Of a stretch of 64,000 nt of DNA, positions 9,794 through 20,686 are shown in pieces. The stretch comes from Saccharum officinarum (Eukaryota; Streptophyta; Magnoliopsida; Poales; Poaceae), in assembly GCA_020631735.1 (NCBI GenBank), contig CM036231.1, positions 5,979,831 to 6,043,830 of the forward strand. Reading direction: 5' to 3'. Position numbers and translations under genes: made by a program. Each line of letters starts with the position of its first letter. Within the stretch, counting starts at the first letter, position 1. Below the pieces are notes generated by a model. It did not search any database, was not told the DNA's origin, and saw only the letters and a program-made list of their open reading frames with translations.

Positions 9794-10954
9794 CCTACTG
9801 TCTTGCATTGCTACCATTGTCATATTATTCTTGAGTATCTTCAGAACCATTCTTATAAAAATCAGTCTGCTAGGCCTATTAATAAGCGTGACACAAGGAG
9901 TACTTAGCACCCTGTTTCCATTATAACCAGTCAATGTGGTCTGATCCTCCCATTTTCACCATAATCGGGCTGCTATCAAGCCATATATTGAGCTCTATTT
10001 GGCAAGCATTCCAGCTCCGAGCTTCACCTTAGATCTTGAGTTTGTATGCTAAAATCAAGAACCTTAAGACTTCTTTATCTAGAATAGAAAAAAACAGTTC
10101 AAACAAACAACTTAGGTGTATCCACAGCTAAAGCTCCACAGATTTCTGGAGCTAGAAATACTCAGTTCCAAGAAATCCGTAGACTTTTTTGTTGGAGCTG
10201 GAGCTCTGTACCATGCATTCATCGATTTATTATATGCTCTGAGTGGTGACTCCAGTGGGTAATATAGAATAAGTCAAAATAATTATGTGCTTCACCAAAG
10301 AAATTTTTTCGCATATTAAAGTACTGAAGAGTTGGGGGGCTGATCTGCACAAAATGATTAGTGTCTACAGTATAGGTGCTTTAGAAATCGTACAATTTTC
10401 ATCTGGTGCAGTTAATAAACATGCTTTGGGCTTATACCATCTTTTCCTAGGAAAGATTATTGATTTATTGAGATCATGCTTACAGTTAATAAACATGCTA
10501 AGTTGCTTTTCTAACCGCCATGTTTTGTATCTACTACTTGCGATACTCTGAAATTTCTGGTATATTGGCCTATTGCTTTGCTTTGTCTAAATAATTGACA
10601 CATCTGGAAGTAAGACATCACTGCTGCTTCTGTGCTTATTAATTAGCTAAACAGGGGAGTCAGAAATCTCAGAACTTTTGTTATTAGACAGACTATTCAT
10701 TGGAGTAAACTCAGTATGCACATGGTCCTCTTGCCTCTACTCATGAAAATATCATACTTGTGGGATAGTGGCATCTTGACAATGGGCACAAGAGAATGTG
10801 TATGGCCTGTATCTGTATGCATTCAGGGCTTACAATATGAGCTTACAATAGACAGAATACTTGTTGCGTGTCTATGGAGATTTCACTCTGTGGTTTCAGT
10901 GTTATGGTTGCAATTTATATTAACTGTTGCCTATTTCTATCATAGATTCATACA
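9794..10954. other. AT-rich Helitron interior, intron-like
   Basis: No convincing gene. Short open frames at 10285-10551 and 10716-11018 have no recognisable motifs. The stretch looks like a long intron or leader before the first RepHel coding exon. Confidence 0.4.
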
Positions 10955-12540
10955 ATGGAAAATAATTCTCGTGCACCATTGGGAGACAAGACTAACACCG
11001 CCAAACAAGGTAATATAATGCAATATCATTTCAAATATTGCATGGTATGTACTATGTGTATGTTACTTATATATATTAATTCAAATTAACTGTAGCTGAT
11101 GCCAAGGAACGTAAGAGGGAAAGGGATAGAGCTCGATGGTAAGCAAAGTCTCAAGAACAAAAGAATGCAATTTATAAGAAGCGACGTGAATCCTATCGTC
11201 AAAGAGAAAAGCATCATGTTATAGGGACTACCAATGGTAACGTGTCCTAACATATTGAGATTGTCATGTACAGATGAATGAACATATTTTTTCTAGATAT
11301 AACTAATGTATACATGTTTTGTAGATGATGACACCGCATTAAATAAGGAAAATGTGGATTCTATGGAAGCTGATGATTGGCTCCACAGGAATGATTCCTA
11401 TCAGACCCAAAATATTGTTGATGAGAACATGACCACTCGCTTATCATGTAATTACATATGGTGTACTATATTTGAGGCCTTTGAAAATAATATTACAATA
11501 ACATGACTCGATAAAGCTAATGATTGTGTTTATATAATTACATTGTCAGATGACCTGAAAATGCAGACTACAGAGGAGAGCACTATTGGTTTCACCAATA
11601 CCCCTGTTTCCGTTGTTAACAAAACATGTGTTCAAAGTACATCAAAAAGTAACTACATGAGTGAATGGTACAAAAATATGACACCCGAACAGAGGGAAGC
11701 AAGGCGTGAGCGCCAAAGGCTGCACAATACAAAACCCAAGCGTAAGGAGGCAATGAAATTGTCTCAGAAAAATTCTAAGAGCCGTGGAAGCACACCCTAC
11801 ACTCAGACTCTATCACCATGGTCGTTATTTAGTCCTATGCTTGTGTGGCCCACTACGAACGCATCTGGAACTCCTGGATCCACGGCGAAATCCAGTGATT
11901 GGGTTATCCTAGAGTCATCCAATACAAGACCTCTTTATATTCCTCCACCTCATGAGGAGCCCGATGATGAAGGATACGATGAGTCACTGTCTGGCCATAT
12001 GACACAAAGATCACATGTTTCATTTGGACAAAGACATGATTTGTTAACCCGTCATAATACGACGTTTGAGTGTCGCATTAGTTTGAATAGAAGGGCATCT
12101 AATAAAGAGGGTGACTGCATGACTGGAGACCGAGTGGATATTAACACACCCTTGCCTCAGTCAGCCGTGACCAACAACGGTAAATATTAATGCCTCATTG
12201 TCCCATTTGGATGAGCTATATATCATACCAGATCTAACCGATCCATGGTCATAATGTGATTAACAGAAAGGGCAGGACCCAACCTTCCGGCTACATCTAC
12301 CACATCGACAACACCACTATTTGATGATTGTGAATGCATGGAGGAGGAACATCTAAATGATAACACACCCTTTCCTGAATCAGTCGTGACCAACAACGGT
12401 AAATACTGATGCCTCCTCACCATATTTATATATATATATAACTCAACCATGGTCTTTGCATGATTATCAGAAAGGACAGGACCTAGCCTTTAGCCTGGGT
12501 CAGCCGCACCGACTACACCACTATTTGATGACAGTGGTAA
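10955..12540 (+). pseudogene. RepHel N-terminal exons
   Basis: A set of small exons with clear GT-AG borders. Exon 1 is 10955-11009 (ATG, MENNSRAPLGDKTNTAKQ); the next begins at 11096 and encodes a basic stretch (ERKRERDRARW) stopped by an in-frame TAA at about 11141. An exon follows at 11325-11447 and a longer one from 11550 to about 12178. The latter contains TPEQREARRERQRLHNTKPK, the Arg-rich repeat usual in the N-terminal part of plant Helitron proteins. The last two small exons (12150-12540) are a tandem duplicate of each other. Confidence 0.65.
12137..12540 (+). repeat. Tandem exon-intron duplication in RepHel
   Basis: Two units of about 200 bp (12137-12333 and 12357-12540). Each contains GTGACCAACAACGGTAAAT, a short intron ending in a CAG-like acceptor, and an exon with ACACCACTATTTGATGA. 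Both keep donor and acceptor sites. Confidence 0.75.
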
Positions 12541-12789
12541 TTTACACAATTTTCTAACATTCTATAAACTATTTGAACTCCTTTGTTTATTTCTACCCGT
12601 AGTTCTACTAACTCATGTGTCTTTGGTGGTCATAGATGATGATGAGGAGAAATATTCGAAGAGGATGAGGAAGAGGATGAGGGATACCTATTTGGTGGGC
12701 AAGGTATTTGTACCAAATACCGAATACCTTTCTAAACATCCACTCCTTTTTCTAACATTTATTTTTTTTGTTTTAATGTCATTTCATTA

Positions 12790-13532
12790 GAGGAATCAGA
12801 TGACGATGTCCAAAGTGATACTCCCGATGACGACATGGCTTCTAACCCTGAAGTACCTGACCCGTACGAAAAGGTGTATAGTAACCTGCCTACGGAGACA
12901 CACATGCTAAAACTTGTCCCTGATTGTCGCCACTGTGGTGCGAAGAGGTTTCCAAAGAACCACCTGGGTTCTATTGCCGCAACGAAAAGGTTGAGCTGAG
13001 TGCACTAGTCATACCAGACCAGCTCATGAGGCTTTGGACAAGCTCCGACGCAGACGCTAGGCACTTCCGTAACAATATTAGGTTTTTCAATGGCCACTTC
13101 TCTTTTACCTCCCTCTACTGTCGCCTCGACAATGCTACTGCTAACATAAGGAACACCGGTATATATACCTTTCGTGCACATGGCATGATCTATCATAACA
13201 TAAGGTCATTTGAGAGAGAAGATGGTATGGAGCCCAGACATCTTGAGCTTTACTTCTATGATGACGATCCGAGCCTTGAGCACCGGTACCGAAGGTGTCG
13301 TGAAGAGAAGTATAAAAAAGATAAAGAAGTTATAGATAGATTGGTGGCCATCCTTCGTGACAATCCGTACTCACAACATTTGAGGAGTATGGGGCAGGCT
13401 GAACATCTCGAGGACTATTGTCTCACACTTAACCTTGATCAACGATTAGACCAGAGGAGATACAACATGCCGATGGCTCCGGAGGTGGCTGCTGTTTGGA
13501 CTGAGGGTAGTGAACTCCTTGGTCAGTTTTAG
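12790..13532 (+). pseudogene. RepHel segment upstream of the Rep domain
   Basis: From 12790 an acidic exon leads into PEVPDPYEKVYSNLPTETH and the cysteine pair CRHCGAKRF. A frameshift near 12945 then moves to the 202-codon open frame 12924-13532, with GFYCRNEKVELS, a zinc-finger-like region, and conserved Helitron sequences such as FRNNIRFFNGHFSF and TGIYTFRAHGMIYH. This is the Helitron_like_N region. It ends in a TAG at 13530-13532 where coding clearly continues. Confidence 0.8.
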
Positions 13533-14600
13533 AATAATATTGTTCTTCATGGGAAAGACAAGAGCAAGCATGGCATCCGATCATACCATGGGTGCTATGA
13601 TGCTCTTTCATACCCAGTATTCTTCCCCAAGGGTGAGCTTGGATGGCATATGGATATCCCAAAGAAAGGTGTTACTATGGAGGATGTCAACACGGCTCAT
13701 GCCCTACGTAAGGCTTGGAGTGGTACAGAAGAAGAAGAAACAGGTTTGTCAATCTTCTTATACTTTTCATGTATGCCATACCATTATTCTAGAAACACCT
13801 CTAACACCATAGTTTTTTTGTAGACTCTCCGGGAAACTTATGTGTTTCTATGCGTGACTACTACTGCTACAAGTTCCAGATATGGCCAGGAATCTTTAAT
13901 CCCATACTTTATGGCCAACGTCTTTTTTAACAGTTTGCAGTGGACACGTATATCAAAATTGAGAGTTCTCGATTGGATTACATACGCAATCACCAAAAGG
14001 GAGATTAGGGCCGACCTCTACCAAGGATTGGTTGATAGTCTGCATGCTGGTGAGGGTAGATCAGAAGCTGTTGGAAAGCAGACGGTGATGCCTGCATCAT
14101 TTATCGGGGGCCCGAGGGACATGAAGCGTAGGTACATGGATGCTTTGGCGCTAGTGCGGAGGTTTGAAAAACTAGACATCTTCCTAACTATGACATGTAA
14201 TCCAAAGTGGGATGAGACCACGCGTGAGTTGTACCCTGGACAAACACCACAGGATCATCCAGATCTTATTGATTGGGTCTTTAGGGCAAAACTGGAAGAA
14301 CTCAAGGACAAGTTGCTAAAAAAGGATATCCTCGGAAAGTTTCGCGCACACGTGTATGTTGTGGAGTTTCAGAAGAGGGGTCTACCGCACGCACATTTTT
14401 TGCTAATCATGGAGAGAAAGTACAAGATCACGTGCCCAGAGCAGTATGACCTTCTCATCTCAGCTGAGCTCCCAAACAAGAAGTATCATGTCTTGTATAA
14501 AATGGTTACAAAGCATATGATGCATGGCCCTTGTGGAAAACTTAATTGCAATTGTCCGCGCACAAAGGACCATGAATCATGCAAGAACCATTACCCGTGA
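13533..14600 (+). pseudogene. RepHel replication initiator (Rep), HUH nuclease
   Basis: After the TAG the frame continues (YDALSYPVFFPKGELGW) to a donor near 13740. A short intron follows to about 13823, then a Rep exon with at least two frameshifts (near 13930 and 13990). The open frame 13842-14600 holds PASFIGGPRDMKRRYMDAL, FLTMTCNPKWDE and the HUH metal-binding motif LPHAH (histidines at 14388 and 14394). The Rep nuclease nicks and joins single strands during rolling-circle transposition. The domain order and motifs are those of plant Helitrons; the copy is dead. Confidence 0.88.
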
Positions 14601-15362
14601 CCTTTCTGTGATGCCACATTACAGGGAAAGGATTCGTACCCAGTTTATAGACGGCGTGATGATGGTAGAAAAGAAAAGGTTCGTGGGCATGACCTTGACA
14701 TTAGATGGGTCATGCCTTACAACCCATACCTCCTACGTCTGTTCAATTGCCACATCAATGTTGAGGCTTGTGTGAGCATCAAGGCCGTCAAGTATTTGTT
14801 TAAGTACATTCACAAGGGTCATGACCGCGCGTATGTTGCTATGAGAGAGGCTGGCAAGGAGGATAATGAAGGAAACATCGATGAGATCAAACTGTATAGG
14901 GATGCTAGATGGGTAACTCCTCTAGAAGCCTTGTGGAGGATATATGGTTTTGATATAAGTGATAGGTCCCCTTTGGTGTTGTCCTTGCAGCTACATCTTC
15001 CTGGCATGCACATGGTGTCATTTCACTAGCGCGAGGGTGTTTGACGAGTGCTTAATCGTCTAGGTGTTGAAATGTCGATGCTTACAACCTACTTTGAGAA
15101 GAACAACACATCTGAACATGCCCGCGGTATATTGTATCGGGACTTTCCTGAGTATTATAAGTGGGACTCATATGGAAAAACATGGGTTAGGAGGGCACAA
15201 AAGAAACATTTAAGACAGATCAGAAGAGTTGTATGTGCCAATCCAGCCGAAGGGAAATGTTACTATCTTAGGGTTCTTCTGAACCATGTGGCTGGTGCAA
15301 CCTCCTTCACTGATCTAAGGACGGGTTATGGCAGACTCCTACCAATTTTCGTGAAGCTGTAG
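14601..15362 (+). pseudogene. RepHel two-tyrosine motif and linker
   Basis: Two overlapping open pieces. The first (14712-15029) contains AVKYLFKYIHKGHDRA, the Helitron motif with two tyrosines (codons at 14793 and 14805) that covalently hold DNA during transfer. Next come KLYRDARWVTPLEALWRIYGF and, in 15048-15362, NTSEHARGILYRDFPEYY and CYYLRVLLNHVAGATSFTDL, sequences that link Rep to the helicase. Stops near 14598 and 15027 and a frame change near 15340 break it. Confidence 0.85.
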
Positions 15363-16066
15363 AAAGAAGGGGCCCTATTGAAGCAGACAACACACTACAT
15401 GAGTGCCTTACTGAAGCTACTCACTGTATGATGCCATTTGCACTACGAAGGCTCTTTGCAACAATCTTGGTATTTTGTGAGCCGAGTGATGTGTTAGAAC
15501 TCTGGGAAAAGCACAAGGAGGCAATGTCAGAGGACTACAGGCGCAAACATTAGTCCAGCTTCGCAGTGGAGCAGATGGTCCTCATAGATATTCAGAAGTT
15601 GTTAGAATCAATGCAGAAAGACATAAAGATGTACCCACTTTCTGATATCGACAACACATATGATCCGTCTGGCGATATTCCTATAGAGATTTATGAAGAG
15701 GCTAACATTGAGACAAGCGTTGATGACTTAGAACTATCAAAGACCCTTAACGACGAGAAACACGCTGCCTACGATAAGATTATGTCTTCTGTTGATAGCG
15801 AGCATGGGGGGTTGTTCTTTGTGGATGGTACCGCCAAGCTGCTTCGGACCACATTCCTTATTATTTGGGACAAGGTGACGATGATGAAGAGGCAAGATGT
15901 CGAGGCGCTCGACTACAACCTCCGTGATATTATGGACCGTCCTAACCTGCCATTTGGGGGAAAGACTATAGTGTTTGGTGGAGATTTTAGGCAGGTTCTC
16001 TCAGTTGTTCAAAAACGGTCAAGGGCTCAAATAGTCGGTGCCTCACTGCGGATGTCGTATCTTTAG
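15363..16066 (+). pseudogene. RepHel helicase, N-terminal part without P-loop
   Basis: The Pif1-type helicase begins after a frame change. The region 15370-15550 reads ALRRLFATILVFCEPSDVL, then a TAG at about 15552. The 166-codon frame 15566-16066 reads through [20 protein letters not shown] and FFVDG and jumps directly to [16 protein letters not shown]. The ATP-binding Walker A loop and about 60 residues after it are missing, and the Walker B acidic pair is D-K (15869-15874) where D-E is usual. Later motifs ([16 protein letters not shown]) are kept. This helicase cannot hydrolyse ATP. Confidence 0.88.
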
Positions 16067-17060
16067 AATTCCATGCGACATCTCAAATTGGTGCGCAATA
16101 TGAGGGCAAAGAGCAACCCATGGTTTGCGGAATACTTACTACGTATCGGGGGAGGCTTTGAGGAGGCTAATAGTGATGGTGAAATCTGTCTTCCTAATGA
16201 TATATGCATACCACAGACCGGGGAAGATAGTGATCTTGATACGCTAATTGACTGCATATTCCCTGCCCTCAATGCCAGTATGTCAAACAAAAACTACATC
16301 ATCTCACGAGCAATATTATCACCGCAGAATGACTAAGTTAATATGATTAACATAAAGATGATAAGCCGTTTTCAAGGGGATGAGATGGTGTACCATAGCT
16401 TTGATAGTGTGGTGGTTGATCCACACATCTATTACCCATCTGAGTTCCTTAATACTTTGACCCCCAACGATCTACCTCCACATGTGTTAAAGCTCAAGAT
16501 TGGGTGCCCGGTCATATTGCTAAGGAACATCGACCCTGCGGGTGGACTTTGCAACGTAACCAGGCTGGTGGTTCGAGGGTTCCAAAGAAATGCCATTGAT
16601 GCATAAATTATGGTTGGAGACCATGCTGGAAAACGAATCTTCCTACCACGGATTCCATTATGCCCCTCAGATGACGAGATGTTTCCGTTCCAGTTTAAGA
16701 GAGAAAACAGTTTCCTATTAGACTCAGTTTTGCCATGACGATTAACAAGGCATAGGGACAGACTATCCTAAATACTGGTGTGTATTTGTCTGAACCGGTG
16801 TTCTCCTATGGTCAGCTGTATGCTGCGCTATCTAGAGCCGCTGCCAGATCGAACATTATGGTCCTTGTTGTCCGGCCCAGTGATAAGAAGGGTAAGAAAA
16901 AAGATAAAAACAAATGGTACATACATGAAAAATATTGTCTACCAAGAGGTCCTCACTTCATAACAAGATATTGTCTTCTGTTTTACAGAACTGTTAAATA
17001 CTTATTTGTGTCCTTTGGTACTGACATTATTTGTATCCATCTGAATTTCAGGTAACAGAG
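16067..17060 (+). pseudogene. RepHel helicase, C-terminal part
   Basis: Open pieces 16073-16336, 16343-16606 and 16780-17055 carry the remaining helicase motifs: MRHLKLVRNMRA, NAIDA-ending NVTRLVVRGFQ with GCPVILLRNIDPAGGLCN, and LSEPVFSYGQLYAALSRA, the motif VI-like end of Pif1 helicases. Stops near 16336, 16604 and 16736 and a frame change near 16750 separate them. The Helitron continues for about 230 bp of AT-rich sequence to its 3' hairpin. Confidence 0.85.
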
Positions 17061-17261
17061 GAAGAAGTTCTAAAGAAATGAGAGACAAGTAGTTACGACC
17101 TGTTCATATGTTATTTGATTGGATGTACAAATTATATGTTGTTGTAACTTGTTGATTATAGTATTTCTAAAATATTTTTCTCTCACATCACGATTGCAGT
17201 ATCTACTTTAGGTAACATAATAACACACGCTCATACGTATGTTATCGTGGTATTATGTGTC

Positions 17262-17290
17262 CCCGTTGCAACGCACGGGCATTTACCTAG
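17262..17290 (+). repeat. Helitron 3' terminus with hairpin
   Basis: Stem CCCGT/ACGGG with loop TGCAACGC (17262-17279), eight bases, then CTAG (17287-17290) and host T. This is the standard grass Helitron 3' end and acts as the transposition stop signal. Confidence 0.9.
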
Positions 17291-17292
17291 TA

Positions 17293-17531
17293 CTCCCTCC
17301 GTCCCAGAAAAAGTGCCGTTTTAGGTTTTTCAGACATCGTGTTTGACCGTTCGTCTTATTCAAAAATTTTATGCAAATTATAAAATAAATAAATCATTAT
17401 TGAAGTATCTCTAATGATAAAATAAGTCATAACAAAATAAATAATATTTATTAAAATTTTTTGAATAAGACGAACGGTCAAACACGATGTCTGAAAAACC
17501 TAAAACGACACTTTTTCTGGGACGGAGGGAG
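17293..17531. mobile_element. Stowaway MITE
   Basis: 239 bp with long, almost perfect inverted ends (CTCCCTCCGTCCCAGAAAAA left, its complement right) and TA target duplications at 17291-17292 and 17532-17533. Stowaway elements are short relatives of Tc1/mariner transposons moved in trans. Confidence 0.95.
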
Positions 17532-17545
17532 TATTATCATATTAT

Positions 17546-17816
17546 GGCCTTGTTTAGTTCCTCCTCAAAAGTTTACAACCTATCCCATCGAATGTTTAGA
17601 CATGTGTGTGGAGTATTAAATATAGACTAATAACTAATTGCACAGATTACGACGACTTTGCGAGACGAATCTTTTAAGCCTAATTAGTCCTTGATTTGAC
17701 AATAAAGTGCTATAGTAACACATGTGCTAATAACAGATTAATTAGGTTTAATGAATTCGTCTCGCTGTTTACTGATGAATTCTGTAATTTATTTTTTTAT
17801 TAGTATCCAAACACCC
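17546..17816. mobile_element. MITE, GGCCTTGTTTAGTTCC family
   Basis: Starts GGCCTTGTTTAGTTCC and ends in TATCCAAACACCC. The interior has the inverted pair GAGACGAATCTTTTAAGCC and the complement of its variant near 17735-17763. This palindromic layout is a very common non-autonomous DNA element in grasses. The two ends differ, so the right end may be truncated or recombined. Confidence 0.65.
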
Positions 17817-18068
17817 TATATAACACCTCCCTATAACAAGACACCCAAAACTTGACGTGTCTCGCGGAATAACAGCGTGCTTGCGCAGGTAGCGACCGAC
17901 TGACAAAAGGACCACGCTCAAACAAGGTAAGGAGCCAACCAATAGTGCCCACATAGCAGCAAGCCAGCACTTGGTGGAAGCGACAGCTAAAGCCGTCAAG
18001 CGAGAGTACAAGTACGTATCTTTTTAGAGTTCAAGGGCTGACACCTCTGTTTTTTTTTTAAAAAAAAA

Positions 18069-18098
18069 CTAGCAGCAGAGCCCGTACAAAGCGCGGGC
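18069..18098 (-). repeat. Helitron 3' terminus, minus strand
   Basis: Read on the minus strand: stem GCCCG-loop-CGGGC, then TCTGCTG, CTAG and T. This is the Helitron 3' layout, so a second Helitron extends from here towards higher coordinates. I could not find its 5' end. It may be the carrier of the gene fragments up to 27.8 kb, but that is inference. Confidence 0.6.
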
Positions 18099-18129
18099 AC
18101 CTTTTTTTTTTCTTTTATGTTTTGTCTAT

Positions 18130-18330
18130 ATTTATTAGCGGGTTGCTACTGTTTTTTAGCGAGTTTGATACTGTTTAGTAACGGGTTGTACGGTGTTGCT
18201 TAATAATGTTACTGTTTCATAACTGGTTTTACTATTTCTTAACGGGGTTTACTGTTTCTTAATGGGTTTGTTACCGGGTTTGTATTAGTCATAGGACCCG
18301 GTACTGTATTAGCGGGTCTACTGTTCCAAG
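18130..18330. repeat. Degenerate minisatellite, about 20-bp unit
   Basis: At least eight imperfect copies of a unit like GGGTTTACTGTTTCTTAAC (for example at 18140, 18165, 18190, 18220, 18240, 18260), next to the minus-strand Helitron end. Subterminal arrays like this are common in non-autonomous Helitrons. Confidence 0.7.
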
Positions 18331-18645
18331 GCACTGTTATGGGGGACAGTAACATGTGTCTGTGATGGATCCGGCCGGCGTCCACGACTTTTATAGATAT
18401 GGTTATATTTCATTAAGAGACAACAATAGTCAATACAGCTCTGAGAGTAACAACCACCATAGCCTCACAAACCCGTTAAGAAGAGAGAACAACAAAAACT
18501 TCCACAGCTCTGGACATATTCACCCGCCGACTGCACAAAAGGCTAACCAACAGAACTACCCACAGAAGGTGCACCACATCCATACATGACTGACAAACTA
18601 GAACTCAAACCAGGCTGCAGGAGCCCGTCTTGGAGAACACCAGGT
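18331..18645. other. Unassigned sequence
   Basis: Short open frame 18356-18589 has no recognisable motif. Nothing else supported. Confidence 0.35.
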
Positions 18646-19080
18646 GAAGTAAGGCTATCCGTACTCATGGACCTCTATATTCATCCTCTATACGTCCTAG
18701 TCAACAAAATTTTCTCCTCTATACTCAATTCTTCCGCACCCATCCATCCTCTATATCATCCTCTATCCACTCTATCAACTGTAGGACCCACTTATCACTT
18801 TATCTAAATATATCCATGTGTGATCTAGTTTTGAAGGATTTATTGAGACGAATTTAATGGTGTAATCGAAATTTAATTTGGATTTTTGGTTTGTGAGTTA
18901 TAGCATTTTTTCCTTTGTTTAGCTAGTGGGGTCCGCCACTATAGAGTATAGAGTAAGCACAGTACTACTCTAAATATAGAGTGAGAGAAAGGATATAGTA
19001 TCGTTTTAGAGTACCCAGTGTAGCAGTTTTTACTCTATATTCATACTCTAAAGCTTTAGAGTATCGTTTAGAGTATGCCA
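18646..19080. mobile_element. Non-autonomous DNA element, copy 1
   Basis: A 435-bp AT-rich repeat (starts GGCTATCCGTACTCATGGA and ends TTTAGAGTATGCC) that shares a roughly 250-bp block with 41278-41522: CTCTATATTCATC, CACTTATCACTTTATCTAAA, AGTTTTGAAGGATTTATTGA and GAATTTAATGGTG. The two ends are loosely inverted (GGCxAT...ACTC). Confidence 0.6.
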
Positions 19081-19400
19081 CTGCGGGCAGTCTATCCAGC
19101 TCTGGCCTCATCTTGAGATAACTCTGCATCCTGTCCACCACTTGCATCTTCTCCAGAGATACGTTCAGACCCCACCCTGTTGTTCAGGGAGGAAGCCACA
19201 TCGCCATAGAGTCTTTCCTCTTGTTCTCCAGAACAATTCTTGACAGAGCATCCTTTTTATTCTCCGGGCACAAAATTTGCCAATTCTGTATCGTAAAAGC
19301 AATCTTAGCTTCCATAAGCTCCAAAGAGCAGCAGCAGTGACTATGTTCAACACCACATGCTTTCTATTGCTAAGCCAAAACTGGCCAACAGACTCAAAAA
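19081..19400 (-). pseudogene. LINE C-terminal fragment
   Basis: Minus-strand frame 19165-19356 encodes LNIVTAAALWSLWKLRLLLR and then a stretch resembling the region after the reverse transcriptase in plant L1-type LINEs, where a Trp-rich ALW-LWK-RN motif precedes the end of ORF2. No RT motifs are present, so this is a small remnant. Confidence 0.45.
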
Positions 19401-19499
19401 AGAACCCCCTAAATTAAATTTGATTTTTGCTATATGTCTGTCGACAGTTTTTTTTGCTTTTTATCTGTTGAATTATAGGCCCTTCATTTCGCTTTTGGA

Positions 19500-19865
19500 T
19501 TCGTGCAGGCTCTCAGCGTTATCCATCCGCTAATGGATCCCAAACGAACCCGCGACCCATCCTTTTTTTTTCCTTTTGCACGGCTCGTTCAATTATCTTT
19601 CCCCAATCCTCTCCGCACGACCGCACCTCGTCTTTCCTCCGTCCGCGGTCGCGTAGGCGGTGGTTGTCGCGTGGTCCTCGCCGCAGCTTCCTCTCCGCGG
19701 CGTTGGACGATGTGTGTGGGGGCGGGGCGCAGTGCTCGTCGCCCTTCCGCTTTGAGCCGCGGCGGGCTGTGGGTGGGGCTCGGTCCTCGCCGTCGCTTTT
19801 CCTGTGCCGGCGGCCGCAGAGGAGCTGCTGTTGTTGCTGATTGAAGGAGCTCCTGCTGTTCTTTG
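19500..19865 (+). other. GC-rich leader-like segment
   Basis: GC-rich stretch, open in one plus frame for 113 codons (19503-19844) and in one minus frame. Its base composition contrasts with the AT-rich surroundings. It is followed by a likely donor (TCTTTG|TAAGTT) and intron-like DNA, so it could be the first exon of a captured gene. Protein not recognised. Confidence 0.3.
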
Positions 19866-20041
19866 TAAGTTTACTTTGTTGTTCCTGTATTGTTTCCGAC
19901 CGATTTTCGTTTTGTTGCCGCTGATTTGAGGAGCTGCTGCCGCTGTGCGTGCTGCCTTGCTTGGGCGCGATGTCACGGCCTGGACCCCGGAAGGGAGATT
20001 AGCGAGGAGGGGGCGGCAAAGACTGACACGAGTCGAATCCA

Positions 20042-20284
20042 GGCCGCGTTCATTTGGCATGCATACCCAAAATATTTTCTCTTCCACCCATCACATCGAA
20101 TCTTTAGACGTATGCACGAAGCATTAAATGTAGGTAAAAAAAATAACTAATTGCATAGTTTGGCTGTAAAGTTCGAGACAAATCTTTTAAGTCTAATTAA
20201 TCCATGGTTGAATAAATTTTACCAAATAACAATGAAAAGTGCTACAGTAACTTTTCACCCAAATTTTCCCAACTAAACACAGCC
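20042..20284. mobile_element. MITE, GGCCxxGTTxxxTT family, second copy
   Basis: Starts GGCCGCGTTCATTTGG and ends CCAACTAAACACAGCC. It has the family landmarks CATCACATCGAATCTTTAGAC, CGAGACAAATCTTTTAAGTC and AAAAGTGCTACAGTAAC. Related to the element at 17546 but diverged. Confidence 0.7.
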
Positions 20285-20644
20285 CCAACCATTTTTGGCC
20301 TGCCACCGTCGCACTCTGTTCTGACACCTAATGTCGAGTGACGTGCTGGCTGTCAATGTAGGAGACGCGGCTGTTGCTAGAGGTGGCAGCGTAGTGCAGA
20401 TTCTCAGTTTCAGCTGTGCTTTGTTCAGCTGCTATGACGTGATTCAGATTTTTCAATTTCTCTTGTGCATGTGTTCTGTTCTAGTGTGCTGATCAACAAT
20501 TTTTTTGATAGCAGCAACCGGTGGCTGTTTACTATATGAGTAGCTTTTTGCTAATTTTTTTCTTGTTAACAGTAGCACAGCAGCTGTTGCATGTGTTTAG
20601 GTGCTCTAGTAATTTTGTTGGTGGATTGACATGTTGGTCTAAGC

Positions 20645-20686
20645 CTACCCCAACTTGCTAGGGACAAAATACTATGTTGTTGTTGT
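20645..20686 (+). mobile_element. 5'-truncated Au-type SINE with 20-bp target duplication
   Basis: The 42-bp insert CTACCCCAACTTGCTAGGGAC... ends in TTGTTGTTGT, which is the 3' tail of the Au SINE family of plants. It is flanked on both sides by a perfect copy of ATTGACATGTTGGTCTAAGC (20625-20644 and 20687-20706), the target duplication of a retrotransposed SINE. Only the last part of the SINE was copied. Confidence 0.85.

Larger units (their letters stand above)
7757..17290 (+). mobile_element. Helitron, formerly autonomous, 9.5 kb
   Basis: The left end TCCTATACTACTAAAAAGA begins with TC after a host A (7756), as expected for insertion between A and T. The right end has the hairpin CCCGT-loop-ACGGG (17262-17279) followed by CTAG (17287-17290) and a host T (17291). 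Inside is a plus-strand RepHel gene with replication-initiator and helicase domains. Helitrons move by rolling-circle transfer and make no target duplication. Multiple stops, frameshifts and a deletion in the helicase make this copy inactive. Confidence 0.92.
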
